Shown in pieces: positions 43,893-55,457 of a stretch of 64,000 bases of DNA. Each line of letters opens with the position of its first letter. Positions within the stretch are counted from its first letter, which is position 1. This DNA comes from Paratinospora sagittata (taxonomy: Eukaryota; Streptophyta; Magnoliopsida; Ranunculales; Menispermaceae), in contig CM069593.1 of assembly GCA_035771175.1 (NCBI GenBank), positions 35,104,741 to 35,168,740 of the forward strand, given 5' to 3'. The translations under genes were made by a program, and so were the position numbers. The notes under the pieces were generated by a model. It was not told the DNA's origin and did no database searches. It saw only the letters and a program-made list of their open reading frames with translations.

Positions 43893-44577
43893 TTAGAAAA
43901 ATCCTTGATGAAACGCATGTAGGTATCCAACTAACCTTAGAAAGTTTCTGATTTGGGTGACGCTGGTGGATTGCTTCCAATTTATGACAACTTTGACTTT
44001 TGAGGGATTGACTTTAATGCTGTTGTCAGAGACGAAATGCCCGAGGAACTTGACCTTGGTCATCCAGAATCTGCACTTGCTTACTTTAGTATAGAGTTTC
44101 ATGTTGTTCCTCAGTTGGAGAATAAATTAGAATGTCATCAACAAAAACAACGACAAAACGATCGAGGAAAAGTCTTAAGATACGATTCATTAAGTCCATG
44201 AAGGGAGCTGGGACATTCGTTAGGCCAAAGGGCATGACTGTAAATTCATTGTGCCCGCAACGGGTACGAAATGCTATTTTCGGGATGTCAGACTCCTTGA
44301 TTCGAAGTTGGTGGTAACCAGATCGAAGGTCGATCTTTGAGTAGAACCAGACCCCTCTTAATTGGTGGAATAAATCTTTGATTCGGGGCCATGGATGTCG
44401 ATTCTTGATTGTTACTATATTTAGCTTCCTGTAGTCGATGCATAGACGTAGGGATCCATCTTTTTTCTTGACAAAGAGTATCGAAGCGCTCCATGGTGAT
44501 GTACTCTTTGGGATGAATCCAAGTCTCTCTAGCTCTTTCAACTGCTTGTTGAGTTCTATTAGTTTGACATTTGGCAT
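43893..44577 (-). pseudogene. Gypsy reverse transcriptase
   Basis: The frame 44577-44086 holds most of the [74 protein letters not shown], and the catalytic FVDDILIYS (near 44126-44146), with both aspartates intact. The frame 44102-43893 continues with [21 protein letters not shown] small shift near 44095 separates them. Confidence 0.9.
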
Positions 44578-44789
44578 TCGGTACGGTGGTATGAAGATAG
44601 GTTTTGTAATGGGAATCAGTTTGATCTTAAAATCAAACTCTATGGGAGGAGGGAACCCAGGTAGATCGTCCAGGAATACAACCGGATATTCACGGACAAC
44701 ATGAATGTTATGGGTGGTAGGGGGGTTGAGCCAACTCTAGTTCATTTTCTTGGGCTGCAATTTAGAGAGTGTTTATCTGGGCTTTTAAT

Positions 44790-45160
44790 AGAGAGACCAA
44801 GGAACTGTGAATGTGCTTTCGGTTCCCATGAATCTTTAGTGTCTCTTCGTCAGGTAGGGTTAGTAGCACTTGTTTTTTAAGAGAATCGTTTCTAGCATGT
44901 AGTGGTGTTAACCAATCCATTCCAGAATGATGTCGAAGTCTGTGAAGCTCATTACAAAAAGGTCAGCAGATAAAATTTTATTGGTCATTCTAAATTCACA
45001 TTTGGGGGCATATTTTGTTTATTTTAGTGTCTGGCCCTACTGGCGTGTACATACATGGATAGTTTTGGTTGGTTCAGTTTTAAGACCTAATTCTTTAACA
45101 ATTGTCGCAGACAGGAAAAAATGGGTAGAACCAGAATCAAACATGACATTTTTGAAAAGA
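44790..45160 (-). pseudogene. Gypsy aspartic protease
   Basis: The minus strand shows VMFDSGSTHFF (45115-45147), the retropepsin active site D-S-G, then a LGLKTEPTK-like segment, and downstream a MDWLTPL motif region that leads to RT. Frames are broken in several places. Confidence 0.75.
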
Positions 45161-45334
45161 GGGAAGGTACTTTCAACCACATTGTTGTCGGGTGCCACTT
45201 GTTCAGTGGTAGCGTAGGCACGACCTTGCTGTTAGGGAACATTGTTTTGTTACGGCCTGGGTGGTTGGGGTTGAGCCGACGCTGTCTGCTGAGCTGGTGC
45301 AACCGAGGCTTTTGGTTGTTGCTGGTGGGGAGCT

Positions 45335-46207
45335 TAAGTACAAAATCTTTGAATGTGACCAGGTTGGCCGCACTAATAGTAGACTTTGTCATTCCCCTGT
45401 TGGGATGGTTTGGGAGGTTGATGGGTCCTGCCACTTTTGTGCCCATTCATTCCATTTTGGCTGCCACAGCGGCCTCTGTTGAAGGTGTTGGGAGGGTTCT
45501 GCTGATACCTTGCTGGAGCATTTGAAGCGAACAGGTGCTGAGGCTACACATCTTTGGGTTGGGAAGGGTAGGGATTTTGGTATGGCTGGTAGGGCTTCTT
45601 TTTCTCAGTTTGCTCCCTGAGCTTTTGCCCTCTTCCCTTTATTATGCCTCATCTCCTATTCGAGCTTCTTCTGATCGTAGTTCATTGCTTTATTGGCCAG
45701 ATTGCAAAATTGTCTAGGTCCAAGAGTGAGGGGGTCTATCGAATGTCTGGTTTAAGTCCACTGTAAAAACATTTTGCCTTGTCTTGCTCTATGGAGGCAG
45801 TTGAGAGAGAAAAGATAGAAAGTTCAGTGAACTTCACGGCATATTCTCGTACTGTCATCGATCCCTGATACAATTTTTGGAACTCTTGTTTCTTTCTTCT
45901 CTTGACTGCGTTGGGAAAAAACTCATTTATGAAGTGGGCTTCAAAATCTAGCCATGTCATTGTCGCCACATTGAAGCGAGGATCGCCTTTGATCGTTTTC
46001 TACCAACTGTTTGCACCTCCTACAAGTTGGTAGGTCGCCAAGGGGATGCTTTTGCTCTCTGGCATGCCCATGGTCTCCAGAGCCTTTCTGGATTCGTCCA
46101 ACCACATGTAAGCCTTATCGACATCCGGTTTGCCATCATAAGTTATTGGCTGCAGCCTTTTGTACTTTGTGATCTGGCAGGTCAATTTATTGGTGTTTGA
46201 TTGGACG
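45335..46207 (-). pseudogene. Gypsy gag with damaged CCHC knuckle
   Basis: In minus sense it starts inside gag (KYKRLQPITYDGKPDVDKA) and continues YMWLDESRKALETMGMPES, a stop, then MTWLDFEAHFINEFFPNAVK and FQKLYQGSMTVREYAVKFTE, typical Retrotrans_gag. The knuckle near 45370 reads VYY, a stop, then CGQPGHIQRFC, so the first cysteine of CCHC is lost. The gag N-terminus is missing at the LTR edge 46213. Confidence 0.85.
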
Positions 46208-46212
46208 TGACT

Positions 46213-48790
46213 TGTAACACCCCCCATTTTTTCTATTGTAGAAACAAATACAACAGCTTGAAAACCCTCCACGTGTAATTTCAATAAGTGGTAAAAACCC
46301 CCCAAGAGAAAGATGTAAACCTTCATAGTGGGACGGTCCCAAGGGAAGGGTCGTCCCTATGAGGGCTAGCCGGCCGGCCCCTTGAGGGGATGGGGCCATC
46401 CTATAAATAAGGACGACCTTCTTAGTTTCAATCCGCCGAACTCCTGAGCTCTTCTTGCTCTCCTTCGACTTGTTGCGATATCTTGCGTCCCTACACACTT
46501 CAAGAAGTTAGAAGAAAGATATACATCACTATAAGTGTGTAAGGTGGGGAATGAAGGCTAGGTTTGCATTTTTTTCTTGTTTAATACTGAATTACACAAT
46601 GTCATGCATCATATTTCTTACCATGCTTTACTTCATGCATGAGGCTATTTATTAAGAATGATGTATTATTGGGTGCAATATTGGCCCAGAATAGTGACGT
46701 TGTCACTGGATTTATTATTGGGTACCATGCCGTTACGCTGGACCCGGATTAGCATTGGAACTCATGAGACCTCTCAGTTGTTGGATATATTACTGGTGCC
46801 TCGGATCACAGGTTTCGAGTGCATGGTGCCTGACCTATGACGTTGTGTGACTAAGATATATTCATATCATTGCTTGATAGTATTTTTGTAGCATAACTGT
46901 TTGATGACAATTGTTCTGTATTCTTTATAATGCATGTAACATTTGTTAACCCTGCTTGATCTCACTGAGTTGTTGAGCTCACTCTATTGCTAATCTTTCC
47001 AGGGATTTAAGATGGGTTCGATTGGACTTATTCCGGGGTTTTGGCCAAACCTGGTCTATGTAGGAACTTTTGTGTATATACTCTCTCCAGGTCCCGTTAG
47101 ACCATCTGATGATGGTGGTGGTGGTTTCAAGCTTCTAGATGCCTCACTTTGACTACTCCTCTTTTGTTATTTTGGTACTTTTGTAGGGGTTCGCCTTTGT
47201 TACCTTTTGTCAACTTTTGAGCATATGGAACGTAATAATTAACAACTTTATATGTGAAATATAACCGTATTTTCCTTAATAATTTGTATTGTACTATTGT
47301 TGATGAACCCATGATGCAAAATTAGTGATATACATGGCTGAACATGGTGACCTAGTGTAAATCGGCAATATGGCCTAAGTATGAAAATTTTCATATTTTA
47401 GGGCTTTTGATGCTTTTGGCCTAGAATCATTGAATTAATGCAATTTATGTCTAATTAAGAATGATTAGGGTTGATTATGCTACTGATTTGGTGGTTGTGA
47501 CCATATCATGGGTTAGACCTACTTGTGATCAAATGGCCCAATTTGGGCATGTTTATGCCTAAGGAATTGAAAATCATTATTTTTGATTAATTGAATGGTT
47601 TATGAATGAGAACTATGCATTAGAGGCCTAAGTCATGTGATTTGAGTTGAATGATGAGATTAGATGGGATTTAGGCCTATTGTCTATATGTGGGATGATT
47701 TAGGTTTGATGTGTAATGTCTATGTGATTGAGCATAGAAATTGATGTATGGTTGGATATTGATGAATGTTTCAGGACCTTGATTGGGTTGATTCAATTTA
47801 GTGTCAGTGTGTGGTTAGATACTCTCGCGAGGCTTGGTTGTGAGTAGACTTCATTTATGATTATATCTTTTATGCCATCATATCACTTATATATATTGTA
47901 TGTTGAAAGCATGAATGTGTTCTAATGTTTTGAATGATGCATTGATTTGAGAAAACCTTATGACTTTGGTTGGGCCTATCTATCTAGTTAATAGGGAGAC
48001 TTAACTTTGTCATAGGAGGGTTTTAGAAAGGAAATATTTGGGGATGAGAACGGTACGGTGAAATAGACGTGCACTAGTAACCCTAATGCATGTGGAATGT
48101 GGATCCAAATTGATAGGCTTTTACTTGCATAGAACTTATTATAAAGGCTTGATATCTATATGTTATGAGCTTTTAATCATGCTACACATTGACATGAATA
48201 CATGATATTTATTGATGAGTATTGATAGCATATTTGAATTCTATTCACTAGGCACCATTGGCTCACCCTCATTTTCCTCTTTCAGGTCCTTTTGTCCCGA
48301 ATAAGGGCGAAGGAGTAGTCATATCTTGAGGGCCTTGCCGGCGAGAGAATCCAAGGCCTCGATGTGAGTTGAGAGGCATTTTGATTGAACTGTGTTTTAA
48401 ATTATGATGTAGTATATTTTGGATTATGTAATTATAACACTTACCACATTGTAGTATCGGTGAGTTGGGACTTGTTAGATAGACCATGTGGGCATATGAC
48501 GATTTTTTGTACCCATAATTTTGGACTTTATGTGTATGTCCATCTTGATGGATTGTAGGGATTATGGTTTTATTTATGGTTCATTTTTATGGAGTATCTC
48601 TTGTCTTGGATAATTAATACGGTTGGTAGTTTTGTTTAGTACCTTTTTATATTATGTCATTTTTTGGGATAAGGCTCGTAGGGTCTCAACCACCTCACGG
48701 GGGTTGAGGAATGGTTGGAGATGCCTACGCCCGGCATCCCACCCCGGCATTCCTTGCGGGGTTGGTGGTCCGGGGTGTGGGGTCGCCACA
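46213..48790 (+). mobile_element. Gypsy LTR, 2.6 kb, lying between two truncated gag genes
   Basis: It starts TGTAACACCCCCC and ends GGGGTCGCCACA. TATAAATA at 46402-46409 gives a promoter in plus orientation. No primer site follows at 48791 and flanking pentamers (TGACT and AAGAA) do not match, so it is neither a simple solo LTR nor a proper 5' LTR of the following element. Frames inside (46658-46840, 48623-48983) are not credible genes. Confidence 0.7.
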
Positions 48791-49700
48791 AAGAAACCCT
48801 ATTAGCCAAATCAAAACGCTTGCCCCAATATGGGCAACCCCCAAAACCCTCGGTTCCAGTTCGCTTTACTTGTTCCAGCACAACAAAATTTCCAAAGGAA
48901 TCCTTGAAATCGCCAAAACCATACAGGCCCAAGAAACGACAATAACCAGCTGTTTCCACCGCCTTCTCTAAAGCAACAACCACGAGATCTAGATTCAGTG
49001 TGCTACAATTGTGGCCAGGTGGGTCATGTTAGATCAAATTGTCATCTCCTAACCACTGGCCAGCCCATAGCCCCAGCTGCACCAGTTTAGCAAGCAGCCC
49101 TAATGGCTCCACCACTACCCAGATAGCAACAAGGCCCTAGGGAGCAAGGCCAAGCCTACGCCGTTGTTGAACGACCAATGCCGAAAAATAACGTGGTGGA
49201 AAGTACCTTTGTTTTTCTTAACATGCTGGTACATGTCTTATTCGATTCGGGTTCTATGCATTCTTTTATTGCTTCCCAAGTAGTCCAGAAATTAGGACTC
49301 CAAGCAAAGGCTACTCCAGTTATAATTCGGGTATCCACTCCAATAGGACCGGGTACAGAAATAAATAAAATATGTTCCAATTGTGAACTTACAATATTGG
49401 ATCATTAGTTGGTAGCATACCTCATAATAATGGATTTATCTGGTTTTGATATTATCTTGGGTATGGACTGGTTAACACCTTTACATGCTCAAATAGATTG
49501 TCAGAAGAAGTAAGTTCGACAAACAATGCCTAATGGTGATAACCTGAAAGTCCAATGGGTCCGTGGACATGTTCATCATTCTACTGTGTCCCTTATAAGA
49601 TCTCAGATGCAAGCTCTTTCAATACTTGATCAAGATGATGAAGAAAGTATAGTGTCCAATCATCCTGTCCAGTCATCCTCCCAGCTTAAAAGATATTCCA
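48791..49700 (+). pseudogene. Gypsy gag end and protease
   Basis: A perfect CCHC knuckle CYNCGQVGHVRSNC (49001-49042) follows a Gln/Pro/Asn-rich linker. The protease frame 49178-49408 reads VLFDSGSMHSFIASQVVQKL with the D-S-G active site. After a stop come MDLSGFDIILGMDWLTPLHA and the run-in to RT. Stops at several points rule out a working polyprotein. Confidence 0.82.
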
Positions 49701-50510
49701 ATTGTTCGTGAATATCCAAGGGTATTCTTAGACGAGCTTCCAGGACTCCCTCCTCCTCAGGAATTCGACTTCGAAATTAAGTTGATTGTGGGTACGGAAC
49801 CTGTCTACATTCCACCCTACCGCATGCCTAATGTAGAATTAGTAGAACTGAATAAACAATTAAGGGAATTAGAGAAGCTGGGATTTATAAGAAAGAGCAT
49901 GTCACCATGGGGTGTTCCAGTTCTTTTTGTCGAGAAAAAGGACGGTTCACTTCGACTTTGCATCGACTATAGGAAGCTGAACAAAGTTTCTATTAAGAAC
50001 AGATACCCATTACCTCGAATAGAAGATTTGTTCGATCAATTAAGAGAAGCAAGGTTCTTTTCAAAAATTAACCTTCACTCGGGGTATCACCAACTCTGGG
50101 TTAAGGAAGAAGACATCCCAAAAAAATAGCTTTTCGAACCAGATATGGTCATTACAAATTCACTGTAATGCCATTCGGCATCTCAAATGCACCTGCGACA
50201 TTCATGGATTTAATGAACCGCATTTTCAGACCATACCTGGATCGCTTTGTCATTGTATTTGTCGACAACATACTGATATACTCTCTTACAGAGGAACTTC
50301 ACGATGAACACTTGCGAACTGTACTTAGTACCGTTCAACAACATGAGTTGTACGCCAAGTTCAACAAGTTTGAATTCTGGATGACTAAGGTTAAGTTCCT
50401 CGTTCATGTCGTGTCCCATGATGGCATCGAAGTCGATCCAACCAAGGTAGAAGCCGTACTTAGTTGGAAACAACCGACTAATGTTACAAAGATTTGAAGC
50501 TTCCTCGGAT
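49701..50510 (+). pseudogene. Gypsy reverse transcriptase
   Basis: Frame 49782-50129 holds [37 protein letters not shown] and [17 protein letters not shown] frameshift at an A-run near 50125 leads to 50168-50497 with [20 protein letters not shown] and FVDNILIYS (50268-50294). The catalytic pair DD is DN, so the polymerase would be dead. [20 protein letters not shown] follows. Confidence 0.88.
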
Positions 50511-51000
50511 TAGCCGGATATTACAGGCGGTTTATCAAGGACTTTTCCAAACTTGTTGAACCAATCACTTGTCTGAGCCAGAAAAACACGCGTTTTATTT
50601 AGAGTGAAGCCTGTGAATAAACCTTTCAAGAACTTAAGAAAATGCTGACTTCAGAACCTGTTCTGACCACTCTAGAGGATGGGATTGGCTTCACATTGTA
50701 CACGGATGCATCGCTTCAAGGACTTGGAGCTGTGCTAATGCAAGAAAATCGTGTCGTGGCCTATGCCTCTCGGCATTTGAAAGTTCATGAGATAAATTAT
50801 TTGACTAATGATTTAGAACTCGCGGAAGCAGTGTTTGCCTTAAAAATTTAGCGACATTACTTGTGCGGAGAACGATTTGAAGTTTTTTCTGACCATAAAA
50901 GTTTTCAGTACATTTATACTCAGAAAGACTTAAATCATCGACAGAGGTGATGACTCGAGTTCATCAAAGACTATGACTTTGAATTGAAATATCATTCGGG
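50511..51000 (+). pseudogene. Gypsy RNase H
   Basis: Frame 50642-50851 includes [16 protein letters not shown] and [20 protein letters not shown], the TDAS and E-x-NY-x-T-x-D-x-E-L patterns of the family. After a stop at 50851 come RHYLCGERFEVFSDHK and the HRQR-like segment before the integrase linker. Confidence 0.83.
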
Positions 51001-51604
51001 TAAAGCCAATGTAGTAGTTGATGCCCTTAGCAAAAAGTCCTATGTCTCTGCCTGCACAGTAAATTTCAAAATGGGCAAGCTGTCCTACGAGCTGGAAAAG
51101 TATAACTTGCAGTTCCGTAATGATGGAAATGCAGTTGGACTTGCCCGATTCACTACCCATTCTGACCTCATTAAAAGAATAACAACTGCACAAGCTAATG
51201 ATGATGAGGTCATAAAGATGACGAAGCTTATTCAGCAGAACCAAGCTCCACATTAATGGTTTGTCACTTCTAATGGTGTGGTATTATATAAAAGAAGGTT
51301 GTGTGTAGCTCAGGATCTAGAACTTAGGCAGGACCTGATGAATGAGTGCAACAAATCTAGGTTCTCTATGCATCCAGGGGGAGACAAAATGTATAAGGAC
51401 ATGAGAAGGCAATTCTGGTTTAATGGAATGAAAAAGGCCATAGCAAAATTTGTGGCCAAGTGCCTTACTTGTTAACAAATACAAGCCGATCGCAGTCTCC
51501 CCTCTGGTCTGTTACAACCACTTCCTATAGGGGAATGGAAATGGGATAATATTACCATGGATTTTGTGTCAGCATTGTTATCTCAATGAACCCCATGATA
51601 TGAA
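51001..51604 (+). pseudogene. Gypsy integrase N-terminal zinc domain (truncated)
   Basis: Frame 51278-51475 gives a H2C2 zinc domain (CNKSRFSMHPGGDKMYKDM to AKCLTC), then a stop, and WKWDNITMDFVSALLS, the start of the catalytic core with its first aspartate. The LTR at 51605 cuts the gene here. Confidence 0.82.
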
Positions 51605-53532
51605 TGTTTTGATGATTCAAATATCTTCTATTTGTGTATATAATGATCTTGTCAAGTGTTTCAGATTTATCAAGAATCAAGATCAAAGAACTGTGCTCAC
51701 AAGCCTATTGAATATCACAAAGTAAAGTTTCGAGTCTATCTGTACTTAGAATGTAAAGTCTATCGATCAACTTACTCTCAACAAGATTTTATCGTTTGCA
51801 TATTTTGATCTTAACATTTTAATTGTACCTGATGATTTCTAAAGTATTTGATTTGATTAAGAGAAATAATGATGTTTTATTGAGCTTTAATCGAGAAATC
51901 AAAAACCATTTTTGTAAAAGTCTTTCAGGATGCTAATGTTTTAGTAGCGCCGTCCTAGACTTGATGAGTGAGGACGCTGATAAAATATTAGGAAGCTCAA
52001 GGTTGAACTAAACCAATTAATATGGACGCTTACTTCTTTGTAGCGACCTTTCTGTTATCAACTTTTGAGAATGTCAGGACGCTGACTTAGTTTCAGCTCG
52101 TTGAAAGCTCTTTTTGTCTTTAAATGATTTCTACCTTTAAGGACGCTGATAAGTTATAAATTAAATAAAATATTAGGATGCTACTTGTGTAGGAACGCCC
52201 TCATCTTTAGAATCAACTTAAATAACTTTCAGAACGCTAACCGTCCTTCAACGCACTTAACATTGTTTTAAAACTGTTTTTAATAATTCAGGACGCTTAC
52301 TCTTGAGTAGGTCCCTCGTGTGTCAAAAGTTTTAAAACAGAGCAGGAAGCTCACTGTGAAGTAGCGTTCTCATGAATTAAGTAGTTTTATTGTCAAAACA
52401 AGTTAGGACGCTTACTATTCAGTAGCACCCTCACTTCATTGTTCAGTAGGACACTGATATTCTATGAGCGCCCTCAAAGGAACAAAATGACAGAAATGAT
52501 AGTTTTGCTGTTCTGACATGTACGTTCGTTTAGCTAACTTTTTTGAACAACTTTTCGTACAAAATCAATTTTCTGTATTTGTAAGAGATATTATCTGATG
52601 CACGAACCACGTCTTCTAAAACTTTCCTTATTCCTATATCTGGAGAAAATTTGAATATTCATGAAATGTGCAGTTGCCATTTTCGTGATATATTCTAGCT
52701 GTTGTGAGTAAACGTTTATATTTGAAATTCAAATTCAAATGAACAACAACTTCATCTCTACAAGTCTATAAATACGGACACTTAACAATTAGTTAAGACC
52801 AACAAAAATTCTCTGAGCTAAAACACTTTTTGAAAGTTAGTCGAATTTTCATATGATTCAAAAAGCTTAAGTTATTCTATTTTCAAAGCGTTTATTTGAA
52901 TCATTACTTATTCAAATGATTTTCACACTGAGCTAAGATTCTATTTTTATCTTAAAATCAATTTGAAAGTTTGAACTATTTTCACACAAATTATTCTGCA
53001 CTATTTTTACTTATATCATTCTTGCTGAAAGAGAAATTTGAGAGATAGTTCATAGGATACAGTTATACTCAATTTCATATCTTGTATACTGTATCAAGGT
53101 TGTAACAGTAGTTAGATAAACTACTGAGTTAATATTCTATTTTCAACAAGGTTAGGTCTTCTCACACCCGTAGGTTTAGAAACAGTAGTTCTCACACTCA
53201 TAAGTTGAGAAAGCTTAGGTCTGTCTTGCACCCATAAGTTGGGATAGGTTGGTCTCATGCCTATAAGCTGAGCAGTGTAACCGTTGTTCTCACACCTGCT
53301 AGTTAAGAAAAGGTGTAAAGGTTTGATTCTCACCCGTAAGAGAATCCCTTAGTAATAAGGTTCAAAATCCTAACTGAGGAGGTTAGGTAGTGGACGTAGG
53401 CAAGTTGCCGAACTACTATAAATCGACTGTGCATATTTGTTTAATTTCTGCACTTTATTTATGCCATTGTAATTGTATTTAAATTGTCTTAGTGTCCAAT
53501 TCACCCCCCTCTTGGACATATCTGGGCCAACA
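51605..53532 (+). mobile_element. 5' LTR of a plus-strand long-LTR-family element
   Basis: It starts TGTTTTGATGATTC and ends GGGCCAACA next to a tRNA-Met primer site. It holds a dyad-motif array (51940-52480), a TATAAATA box (52767-52774) and, downstream, a set of CTCACACCYRTAAGTT-like repeats (53140-53340). The end phrase CAATTCACCCCCCTCTTGG is shared with the minus-oriented members at 28829, 30889, 57249 and 62885. It inserted into Gypsy integrase sequence. Confidence 0.78.
51940..52480 (+). repeat. Dyad-motif array in the plus-oriented LTR
   Basis: Repeated AGGACGCTTACT and AGTAGCGCCCTC words alternate at 50-70-bp intervals. They are the reverse complement of the arrays at 32460, 58855 and 63570, as expected from the opposite LTR orientation. 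Confidence 0.78.
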
Positions 53533-53534
53533 AT

Positions 53535-53545
53535 TGGTATCAGAG
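53535..53545 (+). other. Primer binding site (initiator tRNA-Met)
   Basis: TGGTATCAGAG lies two bases after the LTR end. Confidence 0.88.
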
Positions 53546-53585
53546 TAGTGTTGCTCTTCAAAGAAACTTCACAATTTCTTTGATA

Positions 53586-54202
53586 TCAATGGCAATGACC
53601 AGAGGGATTGTCATAGAAGTAGGTCAACCTTTAGACATACCACCTGTGTTCAATAAAGACTGGTTTGAAGATGGAATGATAAGGATGAAATCCTTTCTTC
53701 AATCTAAGGATATCAATATATGGGAAATGGTTGTAAATGGCTACACCATGCCCAACAAGCCTATTGAGCTGTGAACAGATAAGGAAAGACTAAATGACAA
53801 ACTTAACGCTCAAGTTGTCTATGCCTTGTACTGTTCTCTACCTGAGGAAGAAGTAAAAAGGGTAGTTCATCTTGAGAGTGCCAAGGAGATTTGGGAAACA
53901 CTCATATCACTTCATTGTGAAAAGATTAACGTGCGAGATGAAAAACTCAAAGAGTTTGATAGACTATTTGATGCCTTTTAAATATCGGAGAATGAATCTC
54001 TCGATATGGCATGCAACATATATCATTCTATTCTTGATGGAATGCAAGAATTGAATCAGGAAATACCTGCAAAAATATCTCTAGTGTATTTCTGTGATAA
54101 GCTTCCAAAGAAATGGAATGACAAGCTGACTATGTTAGCTGAATCTGTTGAGCCATGGGAAATGAATTTAAAAAGGAGTTCTGTGATCTCATGTAAAGCT
54201 TA
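53586..54202 (+). pseudogene. Gag-like protein of the long-LTR element, first module
   Basis: The frame starts MAMTRGIVIEVGQPLDIPP and reads FEDGMIRMKSFLQSKDINIW, SLPEEEVKRVVHLESAKEIW, LKEFDRLFDAF, a stop, then SLDMACNIYHSILDGMQEL and LPKKWNDKLTMLAES. This order (W-x-IRM...W, AKEIWETL, LPxxW) is that of plant Copia gag proteins of the UBN2/DUF4219 type. In-frame stops near 53772 and 53979 kill it. There is no pol in the element, so it would depend on another for mobility. Confidence 0.7.
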
Positions 54203-54802
54203 GAAAGAAGGGATGAGACTGAAAACCCAATTAAAACATTAGAAGAACCACTCATTCACTTTGGGGTTTTAGAAAGTGAGTCAGTTCATGACAACGTGCA
54301 ACGTTTTATACGTCTTGTAAATGAACTTGAATACTTTGGAAAAACCATATCTCATTCTATTTTAGTACATTATATTTTTAACAGTTTTCCTGAAAACTGG
54401 AAATATAAAGTAGATTTTCTAAACGAGTTTTCAAATCCATTTGAAATTAGTTTTCAAGAAATTGATTACATTTTGAGTGGGTTTGAAACTTCATCTGAGA
54501 GAAAATACGTTCTTGCAAATATACCAACCAGGAACGGAAGTGAAGTTGCTGATGATATATACAGAATGAATCATCAATCCTCAGCAAGTACATCCAGGAC
54601 GCTTAATGAAAGATCTCCTAATAAAATGTCGAGAAAGAAGTCAACATGGAGAATGAGGATAATGAATTATCTCAGCTGCTTCAGAATGAGACAAAGTGCT
54701 CAAGTCGAGGACTTTGCAGTACCTTGGACTTTGCAGTACCTTGAGGTAAAAGTCAAAAATATGCAAAGGTATAAAAGTCACTCTCTTTTCTTCTATTACT
54801 AA
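54203..54802 (+). pseudogene. Gag-like second module
   Basis: The frame 54296-54802 reads QRFIRLVNELEYFGKTISHS, then SFPENWKYKVDFLNEFSNPF and EISFQEIDYILSGFETSSER. This repeats the layout of the end of the first module (F-x-x-L-x-x-L-x-x-x-G-x-x-I, then F/LPxxW), so the element encodes either two tandem UBN2-like modules or a duplication. The C-terminal third is basic, low-complexity and has no knuckle. Confidence 0.5.
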
Positions 54803-55457
54803 AATATATTCATTAGTGACCATTTGAAATTCAAGATTATCTTTAATCATGCGTTGCTTAAAATGTTTAAATATTTTCGCTCATGATTAAATCATTGACT
54901 GTTGGTTGATGAAATATAATTTGCGATATCATTTATTTTACCATATGATACTTGAGTTTATAATAGTCAAATATGCTAAATATTAGAGTTTAAGTATCAA
55001 TAAGGATGCTTACAGTGTTTGAGGACGCTAATGTGCCCGACGCCATTAGTTGTTCCAAAACCACTCGTTAGAAGGAGGGCGCTAACGTGCATAATAGCTC
55101 TAGTCGATTAAGAACGTTAGTCAGAAGAAGGACGCTAATCAGTCAATATTGCCTATTAAATTAAACCGTCTTTTAAGAATAGGAAGCGACACGTGCTGAT
55201 ATGTGTCAGGAGCGAACTTATTGCTTTCTCTCTATAAAGCCAAACTTTTTGTATCCTAACAACCACTTTTCACCTTTGTGCCCTAGGACGCTTCGAAGAA
55301 CTTTCCAGAAATCATTTCAAAAATTTTCGTTGATTCTTCATTTTTAACCTTTGGTAAATTCTGTTCCTTATTCATTTCTGAAACTTCTAATTCCTAGTGT
55401 ATCAATATTTGTGTTGTTGTCTCAGTTCTTCATATCCTCTCATTTGAGTTTTTTTTA
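54803..55457 (+). promoter_or_regulatory. Internal dyad-motif stretch with TATA box before the second ORF
   Basis: Positions 55005-55145 carry AGGATGCTTAC, GAGGACGCTAATG, GGAGGGCGCTAACG and AAGGACGCTAATC, the same words as the LTR arrays. TATAAAG follows at about 55233, and the next ORF begins at 55458. The layout copies the LTR upstream region, so this may be an internal promoter or a relic of an LTR. Confidence 0.45.

Larger units (their letters stand above)
39010..46212 (-). mobile_element. Ty3/Gypsy chromovirus-like element, internal region (5'-truncated)
   Basis: On the minus strand the order is gag, CCHC, protease, RT, RNase H, integrase, chromodomain-like end, polypurine tract, LTR: integrase after RT, as in Ty3/Gypsy. 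The coding sequence is pseudogenised, its integrase is split by a solo LTR (40532-42447), and the 5' end of gag and the 5' LTR are missing where another LTR begins at 46213. Confidence 0.85.
48791..51604 (+). mobile_element. Truncated Ty3/Gypsy element, plus strand
   Basis: Only the second half of gag through the start of the integrase core remains; the end is cut by the LTR at 51605. It is the same family type as the minus-strand element at 39-46 kb, but in opposite orientation and covering a non-overlapping part of gag. Confidence 0.82.

Noticed and set aside
48623..48983. Three overlapping frames on both strands
   Set aside because: They straddle the LTR end and the truncated gag linker; no domain and no conservation of frame.
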